DNA of 7,436 nt. It comes from Bacteroidales bacterium UBA7574 (GTDB lineage Bacteria; Bacteroidota; Bacteroidia; Bacteroidales; Paludibacteraceae). The stretch lies in the NCBI GenBank assembly GCA_002479035.1, contig DLLA01000138.1, positions 1 to 7,436 on the forward strand, in the 5' to 3' direction. The first letter of the stretch is position 1. Every line of letters begins with the position of its first letter. Under the pieces are notes generated by a model. That model was given only the letters and a program-made list of their open reading frames with translations, was not told the DNA's origin and made no database searches. Position numbers and translations under genes: made by a program. Positions 1-6,538 of the stretch are shown one piece after another.

Positions 1-44
1 TTCAACATAGTTCGTACTAATAACCCGTTAATCACCCGATGAGG

Positions 45-63
45 ACACGAGAAGAACACGAGA
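45..63. repeat. Short tandem direct repeat, ACACGAGA twice
   Basis: ACACGAGA occurs at 45-52 and again at 56-63, an 11-base period. The second copy runs into the G/C-rich repeat that starts at 62. It lies in non-coding sequence. No function can be assigned and it may be chance. Confidence 0.35.
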
Positions 64-91
64 CCTCCCCAACCCCGCCAAAGGAGGGGCT
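62..91 (+). repeat. Dispersed G/C-rich repeat, copy 1 (intergenic)
   Basis: A 30-base element begins GACCTCCCCAACCCC and ends GGAGGGGCT. The reverse complement of 6488-6517 aligns to it without gaps at 23 of 30 positions. It can fold weakly (CCTCC 64-68 with GGAGG 83-87). A nearby GTTGGG (101-106) can pair with CCCAAC (68-73), and CGGGGT (108-113) with ACCCCG (72-77), so competing folds are possible. Similar C-run/AACCCC/G-run elements are, from memory, frequent between genes in Bacteroidetes. Two copies in 7.4 kb fit a dispersed family, but its genome-wide abundance cannot be seen here. Confidence 0.6.
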
Positions 92-123
92 CAATAAAAA
101 GTTGGGACGGGGTAAAAGAGGTA

Positions 124-206
124 CGATTTACGAATTTAGGATGGGCGATTTGTGAACTTACAAGGGACGATTTATTTTAGAGATGTGTGGAGAAGTGCGA
201 TTTATT
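124..206 (+). repeat. Four spaced CGATTT direct repeats
   Basis: CGATTT occurs at 124-129, 146-151, 168-173 and 198-203. Start-to-start spacing is 22, 22 and 30 bases, close to two, two and three helical turns. The first two copies share 12 of 15 bases (CGATTTACGAATTTA against CGATTTGTGAACTTA). The last two share the nine bases CGATTTATT. Each is preceded by a short purine/G/T stretch. The array ends just before the inverted repeat and promoter of dxs. It could be a set of protein-binding sites or decayed intergenic repeat sequence; the sequence alone does not decide. Confidence 0.5.
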
Positions 207-213
207 GGAGATA

Positions 214-249
214 CAATGCAGTTTCTAAGGAGATAAGAAACTGCTATTG
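214..249 (+). promoter_or_regulatory. Inverted repeat overlapping the -33 box of dxs
   Basis: GCAGTTTCT (218-226) and AGAAACTGC (236-244) are perfect reverse complements with a 9-base loop. The stem extends by CAAT (214-217) with ATTG (246-249) if T245 bulges, giving 13 base pairs in total. The right arm includes the TTG proposed as the -33 element (247-249). No T-run follows, so it is not a typical intrinsic terminator. An alternative pairing exists: ACTGCT (240-245) with AGCAGT (265-270), which excludes the first fold. It may be an operator or, if transcription enters from upstream, an RNA switch. Confidence 0.5.
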
Positions 250-277
250 CATATATACGCAAAAAGCAGTAACTTTG
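247..277 (+). promoter_or_regulatory. Bacteroidetes-type promoter for the dxs operon
   Basis: TTG at 247-249 is followed, after 20 bases, by TAACTTTG at 270-277, an exact fit to the TAnnTTTG -7 element of the Bacteroidetes primary sigma factor. The -33 match is only three bases. Transcription should start near 283-288, leaving a leader of roughly 10-15 bases before the ATG at 297. That leader (GCTAAATATGTGAGAA and nearby) has no clear Shine-Dalgarno sequence, which is usual in this phylum. This is the only such match in a gene-free position in the window, so it probably drives all five genes. Confidence 0.65.
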
Positions 278-296
278 CAGGCTAAATATGTGAGAA

Positions 297-2195
297 ATGG
301 AATACAAGTATTTGAATGACATACATTACCCGAGTGACCTGAAACGGTTGCCGCGTGAGGCGTTGCCGCGCGTGTGCGAGGAGGTGCGGGACTTTATCAT
401 ACATGAGTTGAGCCATAACCCCGGACACTTGGCATCATCGTTGGGCACCGTGGAACTGACCTTGGCGCTGCATTATGTGTTCGACACGCCCGAAGACAAG
501 TTGGTATGGGACGTGGGACATCAGGCTTATGCGCATAAGATACTGACAGGCAGGCGCGAGCGGTTCCATACCAACCGGCAGTTCAAGGGGCTGGCTCCGT
601 TTCCGACACCCGCGGAGAGCGAGTATGACGCCTTCGTGGCAGGGCATGCGAGCAACAGCATTTCGGCAGCGTTGGGCATAGAGATTGCCGAGGAACGGCT
701 TGCCGCAGAGGAAGGCAGACCGGCACACAACGTGGTGGCTATCATAGGCGACGGGGCGATGACGGGCGGATTGGCATTCGAGGGGCTGAACAACACCTCG
801 ATGGACCATAATAATCTGCTTATCATACTGAATGACAACAATATGGCTATCGACCCCATAAAGGGCGGATTCACGCAGTATCTGGTGGATTTGACGACCA
901 GTGCGCGGTACAACAAGTGGCGTTGGTGGCTGTATAACGCGGCGCGGAGACTGCACCTGATTGACGAGAGCCAGAAGAGCAAGGTGCTCAGATTCAACAA
1001 CAACCTGAAGACCATACTCACCCATCAGCCGAAGAATATATTCCAGGGCTTGAATATCCGCTATTTCGGTCCGGCAAACGGCAACGACGTGGAGGACATG
1101 GTGCGGATACTGAGCGAGATAAAGAACTACAAGGGTCCGAAAGTGCTGCATATCGTGACGCGCAAAGGTTGTGGCTACGAGCCTGCGGAAAAGGACCAGA
1201 CGACATGGCATGCGCCAGGGGAGTTCAATGCCGAGACAGGAGAACGCATACAGGGTGCGGCTGCGAATACGCCGCTGTGGCAGGAGGTGTTCGGCAACAA
1301 ACTGCTGCAACTGGCAGAGGAGAACGAGAAGATTGTGGGGGTGACGCCTGCGATGCCGAGCGGTTGCAGTATGAGTATCATGCAACAGGCGATGCCCGAC
1401 CGTGTGTTCGACGTGGGGATTGCCGAAGGGCATGCGGTGACGTTCTCGGCGGGTATGGCACAACAGGGGTTGCTGCCGTACTGCAATGTGTATTCTTCTT
1501 TCTTGCAGCGGGCATACGACAATATCATTCACGATGTGGCGTTGCCGAAACTGCATGTGGTGCTGTGCATCGACCGCGCGGGGATAGTGGGGAATGACGG
1601 TGCGACACACCACGGACTGCTGGATTTGGCGTATCTGCGTCCCGTGCCGAACATGATAATCGGTGCGCCGATGACGGGTGAGGCACTGGAACAGATGATG
1701 GAGATTGCGCAGACCGTGGAGGGTCCGATAGCCATCCGTTACCCGCGCGGCAGGAGTGTGATGCGCCCGAATCTGCCACCAGTGGAGTTGGGGCAAGGGG
1801 CGTATATCCGTCGCGGCACAGAAGTGGCGGTGCTGAGTATCGGTGCCATCGGCAACACGGTGAGCGAGGCGATTGAGGCGTTGTCGGAGAAAGGCAGGAG
1901 GGGCAAGTTCGCGCATTTCGACATGCGCTGGCTGAAACCCATTGACGACAATATCCTGCATCAGGTGGGAGAGAACTTCCAAAAGGTGATTACCGTGGAA
2001 GACGGCGTGACGGAAGGCGGATTGGGCAGCGCCGTGGTGGAGTACATGGCGGAGCATAACTACTCGCCGACGATTGTGCGGCTGGGCATCCACGACCGGT
2101 TTGTGGAGCACGGGAGCACGCAGGAGTTGTATCATCTGTTGAAATTGGACAAGGAAGGACTATGCGAATCATTATTGCAGGTGCTGGAGAGGTAG
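297..2195 (+). CDS. dxs: 1-deoxy-D-xylulose-5-phosphate synthase
   Basis: Dxs condenses pyruvate and glyceraldehyde 3-phosphate, using thiamine diphosphate and Mg2+, to 1-deoxy-D-xylulose 5-phosphate, the entry step of the MEP isoprenoid pathway in the cytosol. The 632 residues are a normal full length. The order is an N-terminal ThDP domain (about 1-320), a transketolase pyrimidine domain (about 325-490) and a C-terminal transketolase domain (about 505-632). Visible landmarks are PGHLASSLG with H44, the diphosphate-binding GDGAMTGG at 151-158 through LNN at 164-166, NDNNMAID at 179-186, H305, the catalytic glutamate E377 in FDVGIAEGHAV, Y399, R427 in DRAGIVG, D434 and H438/H439 in NDGATHHG, and RYPRG at 481-485. 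The ATG at 297 is the first in-frame start after a TGA at 291-293, and the protein's N-terminus matches the family from residue 5 or so. The gene's last 34 bases overlap trkA. No damage is seen. Confidence 0.97.
   Translation: MEYKYLNDIHYPSDLKRLPREALPRVCEEVRDFIIHELSHNPGHLASSLGTVELTLALHYVFDTPEDKLVWDVGHQAYAHKILTGRRERFHTNRQFKGLAPFPTPAESEYDAFVAGHASNSISAALGIEIAEERLAAEEGRPAHNVVAIIGDGAMTGGLAFEGLNNTSMDHNNLLIILNDNNMAIDPIKGGFTQYLVDLTTSARYNKWRWWLYNAARRLHLIDESQKSKVLRFNNNLKTILTHQPKNIFQGLNIRYFGPANGNDVEDMVRILSEIKNYKGPKVLHIVTRKGCGYEPAEKDQTTWHAPGEFNAETGERIQGAAANTPLWQEVFGNKLLQLAEENEKIVGVTPAMPSGCSMSIMQQAMPDRVFDVGIAEGHAVTFSAGMAQQGLLPYCNVYSSFLQRAYDNIIHDVALPKLHVVLCIDRAGIVGNDGATHHGLLDLAYLRPVPNMIIGAPMTGEALEQMMEIAQTVEGPIAIRYPRGRSVMRPNLPPVELGQGAYIRRGTEVAVLSIGAIGNTVSEAIEALSEKGRRGKFAHFDMRWLKPIDDNILHQVGENFQKVITVEDGVTEGGLGSAVVEYMAEHNYSPTIVRLGIHDRFVEHGSTQELYHLLKLDKEGLCESLLQVLER
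2151..2158 (+). promoter_or_regulatory. Shine-Dalgarno-like site for trkA
   Basis: AAGGAAGG lies inside the dxs coding sequence. AGGA (2152-2155) is 6 bases before the trkA ATG at 2162. It supports that ATG and so the 34-base overlap with dxs. The other genes of this cluster lack a comparable site. Confidence 0.55.
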
Positions 2196-3493
2196 GCACG
2201 CACTTGGCAAAGTTGCTGTCGCGCGAGGATATGGACATCTGCCTGATGGACGAGCGGCAGGAGCGATTGGGCGACTTGGACGCGAACTACGACATGCTGA
2301 CCAAGGTCGGCAGCCCGACTTCTATCCATGATCTCAAGGATATCGGTGTGCGCAATGCCGATTTGTTTATTGCCGTAACGCCCTTCGAAACGGAGAACAT
2401 CACGGCATGTATGCTCGCCAATCAGTTGGGGGCGAAGAAGACCCTCGCGCGCGTGGACAACTATGAGTATATCCAACCCGAGAACAAACAACTGTTCGAG
2501 GCGATGGGACTGAACCACCTCATCTACCCTGAAGTGCTGGCGGCACACGAGATAGAGGCGGCACTGAAGACCAACTGGATGCGCTACCACCTGACGCTGT
2601 GCGACGGGGTGCTGGAGATGTGCGTGATGAAAGTGCGTGCCGGTGCGCCGATGGTGGGGAAGCAGTTCCTGTCGGGGTTCTTCAACCACGGGCTGTATCG
2701 CGTAGTGGCTATCAAGCGCGGGCAGGACACCATCATCCCGCGCGGACAAGACGAGATAATGGCGGGCGACATGGTGTATGCCGTCTGCACACACGACAAT
2801 ATGGAGACCCTGCGCGAACATGGCGGCAAACAGAAACGCGATATACGCAACATCATCTTCTATGGCGGCACCCGTATCGCCCAAAAGGCGGTGCAGAACC
2901 TGCCCGACGGACTGAATATCAAGATACTGGAGGCAGACCGCGACTTGTGCTATCGATTGAGCGAGAAAGTGAACAAGGCGTTGATTATCAATATCGACGG
3001 CAGTGATATGGAGGCATTGAAGGACGAAGGCATACAGGACGCGGACGCTTTTGTGGCAGTAACGGAACACAGCGAGGCGAACATCTTCGGGTGCCTCGCT
3101 GCCAAGCGTTTCGGCGTAAAAAAGACCATCGCCGACGTGGAGAATATCGACTATATCCCTATGGCTGAGGGACTTGACATCGGCTCCGTACTCAACAAGA
3201 AGACCATCACGGCATCGTACATCTACCAGATGTTATTAGACGCGAGTGTGCTGAATGTGCGCAACCTGACCAACGCCGACGCCGAGATTGTGGAGTTTAT
3301 GGCAGAGGAAGGCAGTCGCATCACGCACCACAAGATACGCAATTTGGGGCTTCCTATGGATGCCAACATAGGTGCTATCGTGCGTGCCGGCGAGGGCATA
3401 TTGGTCAACGGTGAGACGCAAGTCATACCCGGCGACCAGGTAGTGGTGTTCTGCAAACAGCACGTATTGAGGCAGTTGGAACGTTTTTTCTGA
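2162..3493 (+). CDS. trkA: Trk system potassium uptake protein TrkA (double RCK)
   Basis: TrkA is the cytosolic, nucleotide-binding regulator that assembles on the TrkH pore and controls K+ uptake. At 443 residues it has the family's usual length and doubled layout: Rossmann RCK_N (about 1-125), RCK_C (about 140-215), a second RCK_N (about 229-345) and a second RCK_C (about 370-443). The first nucleotide site is canonical: GAGEVG at 7-12, and acidic D30 at the end of strand 2. The second is degenerate: GGTRIA at 235-240 replaces two glycines expected in GxGxxG, although D259 is kept. The start at 2162 gives MRIIIAGAGEVG, the normal first Rossmann strand, and has a Shine-Dalgarno-like site. 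It begins inside dxs (34-base overlap, other frame), which suggests coupled translation, and trkH follows 18 bases after its stop. Family and role are secure. Confidence 0.96.
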   Translation: MRIIIAGAGEVGTHLAKLLSREDMDICLMDERQERLGDLDANYDMLTKVGSPTSIHDLKDIGVRNADLFIAVTPFETENITACMLANQLGAKKTLARVDNYEYIQPENKQLFEAMGLNHLIYPEVLAAHEIEAALKTNWMRYHLTLCDGVLEMCVMKVRAGAPMVGKQFLSGFFNHGLYRVVAIKRGQDTIIPRGQDEIMAGDMVYAVCTHDNMETLREHGGKQKRDIRNIIFYGGTRIAQKAVQNLPDGLNIKILEADRDLCYRLSEKVNKALIINIDGSDMEALKDEGIQDADAFVAVTEHSEANIFGCLAAKRFGVKKTIADVENIDYIPMAEGLDIGSVLNKKTITASYIYQMLLDASVLNVRNLTNADAEIVEFMAEEGSRITHHKIRNLGLPMDANIGAIVRAGEGILVNGETQVIPGDQVVVFCKQHVLRQLERFF

Positions 3494-3511
3494 TTTATCG
3501 GAACTTTTTAC

Positions 3512-5011
3512 ATGACTCGGACATTCAATTGGCGGTTGGTCTTCAAGACGATGGGTGTGCTACTGTGCATAGAGGCACTGTTTATGCTGGTGCCTACACT
3601 CGTATCGTGGTTGTATGACGATGCCGATACGTGTGCATTTCTCGTATCCACACTGCTGACATTGTCAGCGGGTCTGCTGCTGTGGCTGTGCGGACGCAAC
3701 GCGCTCAGGCACGTGGGAGAACGCGAGGGATACGTGATTGTGGCGTTGGTATGGGTGATATTTTCTATCTTTGGCATGCTACCCTACTATCTGAGCGGGC
3801 AGATAGAGACAATCACCGATGCTTGGTTTGAGACCATGTCGGGCTTCACCACCACGGGAGCCTCCATTATCCCCGATGTGGAGGTGATGACGCACGGCGT
3901 ACTCTTCTGGCGTGCTATGACCCATTGGATTGGCGGTATGGGGATTATCGTGCTGAGTGTGGCGATACTGCCTATGTTCGGCTTGGGCGGAATGCAGTTG
4001 TATGCCGCCGAGGCTACGGGGGTGAGTTACGAAAAACTGTCGCCCCGTATTGCAGACACCGCCAAGCACATGTGGGGAATGTACATCTGTCTGACCTTGG
4101 CAGAAACAGGTATCTTGTGGCTGCTCGGCATGGACGGATTCGACTCGGTGTGCCACTCGATGTCCACCATAGCGACGGGCGGCTTCTCCACCAAGAATGC
4201 CAGTATCATCAACTACTCGCCTGCCATCCAGTACACCATCACCATATTTATGTTTCTCTCGGGAATCAACTTCACACAACTCATATTCCTGTTCCGCGGC
4301 AAACCGGCGCGCTTGTTTCATGACGAAGAGACCCGATGGTATGCCGGTGCGGTGGCATTATGCACCATTGTGCTGGGCACGGGGTTGTTCTTGCACTACA
4401 ATTTCATTGAGCCCATACCCAACCGGTTTATTGTGGACGCAGACTTCTTTGCAGATGCGGAACGGGCTTTCCGCAAGAGTTTCTTTACAGTGGTGTCGGC
4501 CATGACCACCACAGGTTTTGCGGCGAGCGACTATATGACTTGGCCCAAACTGTTTTGGGCGATGGTCTTCTTTATGATGTTCACCGGAGCCTCATCGGGC
4601 AGTACGTGCGGTGGTATCAAATGGGTGCGCATAGGCATTTTTGCCAAGAGTGCCACCACCGAACTCAAACGCCGTATCCACCCCAATGCCATCCTGCCGG
4701 TGCGCTTCAACGGACGTGCCGTGCCGGAACAGACTATCAGTAATGTGATGGCTTTTATGTTCTTCTATATTGCCATTATTGTGGTCACAGTACTTATCTT
4801 CTGTGCCACAGGTGTGGCTTTCGATGAGGCTATCGGTACTGCCGTCTCGGGCATCGGCAATGTGGGTGTGAGTATCGGCAGTTTTGGTCCCGCAGGTACG
4901 TATGCCGCTTTCCCTACCATTGCTAAATGGACAATGACAGCGGTCATGCTCATCGGCCGTTTGGAGATATTCACCGTGCTGTTGCTCTTCACCAAAGCCC
5001 TTTGGAAATAG
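3512..5011 (+). CDS. trkH: Trk potassium uptake transporter, pore subunit TrkH
   Basis: TrkH is the inner-membrane K+ translocating subunit of the SKT superfamily, built from four membrane-pore-membrane repeats and gated by TrkA. The 499 residues are close to the usual 480-500. All four selectivity-filter loops are present: TTTGAS with G116, ATGGFS with G223/G224, TTTGFA with G335, and GIGNVG ending at G452. Other conserved stretches are WRAMTHWIGGMG (133-144), the gating loop GASSGSTCGG (359-368) followed by K370 and R373, and GRLE at 482-485 in the last helix. Hydrophobic helices fall near 10-33, 42-60, 73-95, 143-157, 188-206, 237-261, 275-295, 347-358, 412-432 and 474-494. The ATG at 3512 has no Shine-Dalgarno sequence, only GAACTTTTTAC ahead of it. 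Its place directly after trkA makes the pair a complete Trk system. Nothing appears broken. Confidence 0.97.
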   Translation: MTRTFNWRLVFKTMGVLLCIEALFMLVPTLVSWLYDDADTCAFLVSTLLTLSAGLLLWLCGRNALRHVGEREGYVIVALVWVIFSIFGMLPYYLSGQIETITDAWFETMSGFTTTGASIIPDVEVMTHGVLFWRAMTHWIGGMGIIVLSVAILPMFGLGGMQLYAAEATGVSYEKLSPRIADTAKHMWGMYICLTLAETGILWLLGMDGFDSVCHSMSTIATGGFSTKNASIINYSPAIQYTITIFMFLSGINFTQLIFLFRGKPARLFHDEETRWYAGAVALCTIVLGTGLFLHYNFIEPIPNRFIVDADFFADAERAFRKSFFTVVSAMTTTGFAASDYMTWPKLFWAMVFFMMFTGASSGSTCGGIKWVRIGIFAKSATTELKRRIHPNAILPVRFNGRAVPEQTISNVMAFMFFYIAIIVVTVLIFCATGVAFDEAIGTAVSGIGNVGVSIGSFGPAGTYAAFPTIAKWTMTAVMLIGRLEIFTVLLLFTKALWK

Positions 5012-5014
5012 CCT

Positions 5015-6538
5015 ATGCGCCCAAGCAAGATATGCCTCATATTATGGATTGTGATAGCCCTGCTGGCGGGGGTGTGCTTGGTCGTGCCTGCTGACGGGTG
5101 GCATATCGGCACGTTCAACCTCAGGTGGCCGACACTCGCCAAAGCACTTGACCTGCAGCAAGATACTATCATCACGCAAGACTCTGTGTTCATTGCCGAT
5201 ATCGTAGCCGAGGAGACCGAGATAGATGAAGATGCGGCACCGGCACCCGTCACAGAAAAGCCGACAGCCCCCATGGCTGCCATACCTCCCGTGCCGACCC
5301 CCGATACACCCGCGATAGACCCGCGACAGTATCTCCGTGCTTTCTATGACGCCCTCCCCACCGCGCACAACCGTCAAGTGCGCGTGGTGCACTACGGCGA
5401 CTCCCAAATCGAAGAAGACCGCATCACGATGGTGCTGCGCGAGCGTTTGCAAGACCAATACGGTGGCGGCGGAGTCGGGCTCATACCCCTCCACCAGACT
5501 ATTCCCACGCGCAGCCTGCACCAGTCGCTTGAGATGAACGGCACTTTCCAGACCCCGCAAGGTGGACCCAAACGCTACATCGTCTATGGACCCAAGTCCA
5601 TGCGCCTCACCACGGGCGACTACGGCGTCATGGGGCAAGTGGCGGTCATGAACGACTCCGTATGTGCGGGCAGCGAGGACCTGCGTCTCATCACCGAGCC
5701 CATGGACAACGGGCATTCCTACAACTATTTCAGCCATGTACGACTGCTCTCACACGGTGTGAAAGCCCAAGTCCGTCCGCGACGCGGCGGCACCTACACC
5801 TTATTTAATAAGGGCATCGCCACGCTACCCGACAGCACCACACGTTGCGAGATACGCCTGCAAGGCCAAGGCATGGTCTATGGACTCAGCCTCGAGACCC
5901 CCACAGGCATCATTGTGGACAACATACCCATGCGCGGCAGTTCGGGCACGGTCTTCACGCAGATACAACGCAGCCAACTGACCGATTTCTTCGAGGACAC
6001 GAACACACGCCTGATAATCATGCAGTACGGCGGCAACATGATACCGCAAACCGAGAACCCATCCACCATCTCGGGCTATGTCAAGAGCCTGCGCCGGCAG
6101 GTGGAATACCTGCGCAAATGCGCTCCCCATGCGGCAATACTCTTCATCGGACCGAGCGACATGTCCAAACGCATCGATGGCGAGATGACCACCAACCCGC
6201 TCATTCCCTACATGGACCGACTCCTCGCCCGCATGGCGCACGACGAGCATATCGGCTATTGGAGCATCTACCAAGCCATGGGCGGGTACAACAGCATGCT
6301 CTCGTGGCAGCAACGCGGCTTGGCGGGCAGCGACTACGTCCATTTCACCCGCCGAGGAGCCGACAAGATAGGCGACATGCTGGCGGACTGGCTGCTGGAA
6401 ATACCTGAATTCCAACCCGTCACGCCTACAGATACCCTCGTCACCCAACCCGATACCACCCTCACTATACCCACAGAATCCATCCAAAGCCCCCTCTCTG
6501 AGGGGGTTGGGGGAGTCGGTAGCGCAGCTCTCCAATGA
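5015..6538 (+). CDS. Exported SGNH/GDSL-hydrolase-like protein, probable O-acyl (de)transferase
   Basis: No gene name is recognised, but the SGNH fold is visible. Residues 5-25 are one hydrophobic segment, a signal peptide or membrane anchor; there is no lipobox, as Cys21 follows Val. A Pro/Ala/Thr-rich linker follows (about 72-102). Block I is VVHYGDSQIEEDRI with candidate nucleophile S130. Block II is probably RGSSGT (G308/G311), block III is YGGN (338-341), and block V is SDYVHF with D440 and H443, giving a Ser-Asp-His set. About 150 strand-rich residues (155-305) sit between blocks I and II, resembling the carbohydrate-binding insertion known in Neisseria Ape1. The C-terminus (465-507) is Thr/Pro-rich and ends in a stretch encoded by a dispersed repeat. 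The gene starts 3 bases after trkH and overlaps the MBOAT gene by ATGA. By analogy with PatB, Ape1 or AlgJ/AlgX it should act in the periplasm on O-acyl groups of peptidoglycan or a polysaccharide. Whether it transfers or removes the group, and the substrate, are unknown. Confidence 0.85.
   Translation: MRPSKICLILWIVIALLAGVCLVVPADGWHIGTFNLRWPTLAKALDLQQDTIITQDSVFIADIVAEETEIDEDAAPAPVTEKPTAPMAAIPPVPTPDTPAIDPRQYLRAFYDALPTAHNRQVRVVHYGDSQIEEDRITMVLRERLQDQYGGGGVGLIPLHQTIPTRSLHQSLEMNGTFQTPQGGPKRYIVYGPKSMRLTTGDYGVMGQVAVMNDSVCAGSEDLRLITEPMDNGHSYNYFSHVRLLSHGVKAQVRPRRGGTYTLFNKGIATLPDSTTRCEIRLQGQGMVYGLSLETPTGIIVDNIPMRGSSGTVFTQIQRSQLTDFFEDTNTRLIIMQYGGNMIPQTENPSTISGYVKSLRRQVEYLRKCAPHAAILFIGPSDMSKRIDGEMTTNPLIPYMDRLLARMAHDEHIGYWSIYQAMGGYNSMLSWQQRGLAGSDYVHFTRRGADKIGDMLADWLLEIPEFQPVTPTDTLVTQPDTTLTIPTESIQSPLSEGVGGVGSAALQ
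6488..6517 (-). repeat. Dispersed G/C-rich repeat, copy 2, inside a coding sequence
   Basis: On the minus strand this 30-base element reads GACTCCCCCAACCCC then CTCAGAGAGGGGGCT, matching copy 1 (62-91) at 23 of 30 positions without gaps. On the plus strand CCCCCTC (6490-6496) and GAGGGGG (6500-6506) form a perfect 7-base-pair stem with a 3-base TCT loop. It is read in frame as SPLSEGVGGV at the C-terminus of the SGNH protein. The hairpin ends 28 bases before the MBOAT start codon, so it may affect coupled translation. It has no T-run, so it is not a typical terminator. Confidence 0.65.

Noticed and set aside
1..42. Possible C-terminal end of an upstream gene (frame 1 open until TGA at 40-42)
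   Set aside because: Only 13 codons are visible with no recognisable ending. An open run of this length is expected by chance.
435..2135. A 566-codon open frame on the minus strand, antisense to dxs
   Set aside because: It is complementary to a complete, highly conserved dxs. The translation is rich in His, Arg and Gln with no family motif, as expected from an antisense frame of G/C-rich coding DNA.
2132..3070. A 312-codon minus-strand open frame opposite trkA, and other long antisense frames at 3779-4321, 5042-5737, 5825-6535 and 6334-6972
   Set aside because: Each lies fully or largely opposite a well-supported gene, shows no recognisable domain and has the low-complexity composition of a shadow frame.
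3747..3773. Internal promoter-like TTG and TATCTTTG within trkH
   Set aside because: The -7 match is exact, but the spacing to TTG is 16 bases rather than about 19-21, and it lies deep in conserved coding sequence encoding a membrane helix.
5072..5083. Lipoprotein signal (lipobox) at the N-terminus of the SGNH protein
   Set aside because: The residues before Cys21 are Ala-Gly-Val; the position just before the cysteine should be small (Gly, Ala or Ser). A plain signal peptide or anchor fits better.
6490..6506. Intrinsic terminator between the SGNH and MBOAT genes
   Set aside because: The hairpin is strong but no T-run follows, it lies inside the SGNH coding sequence, and the next gene overlaps by ATGA. 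A repeat element explains it better.
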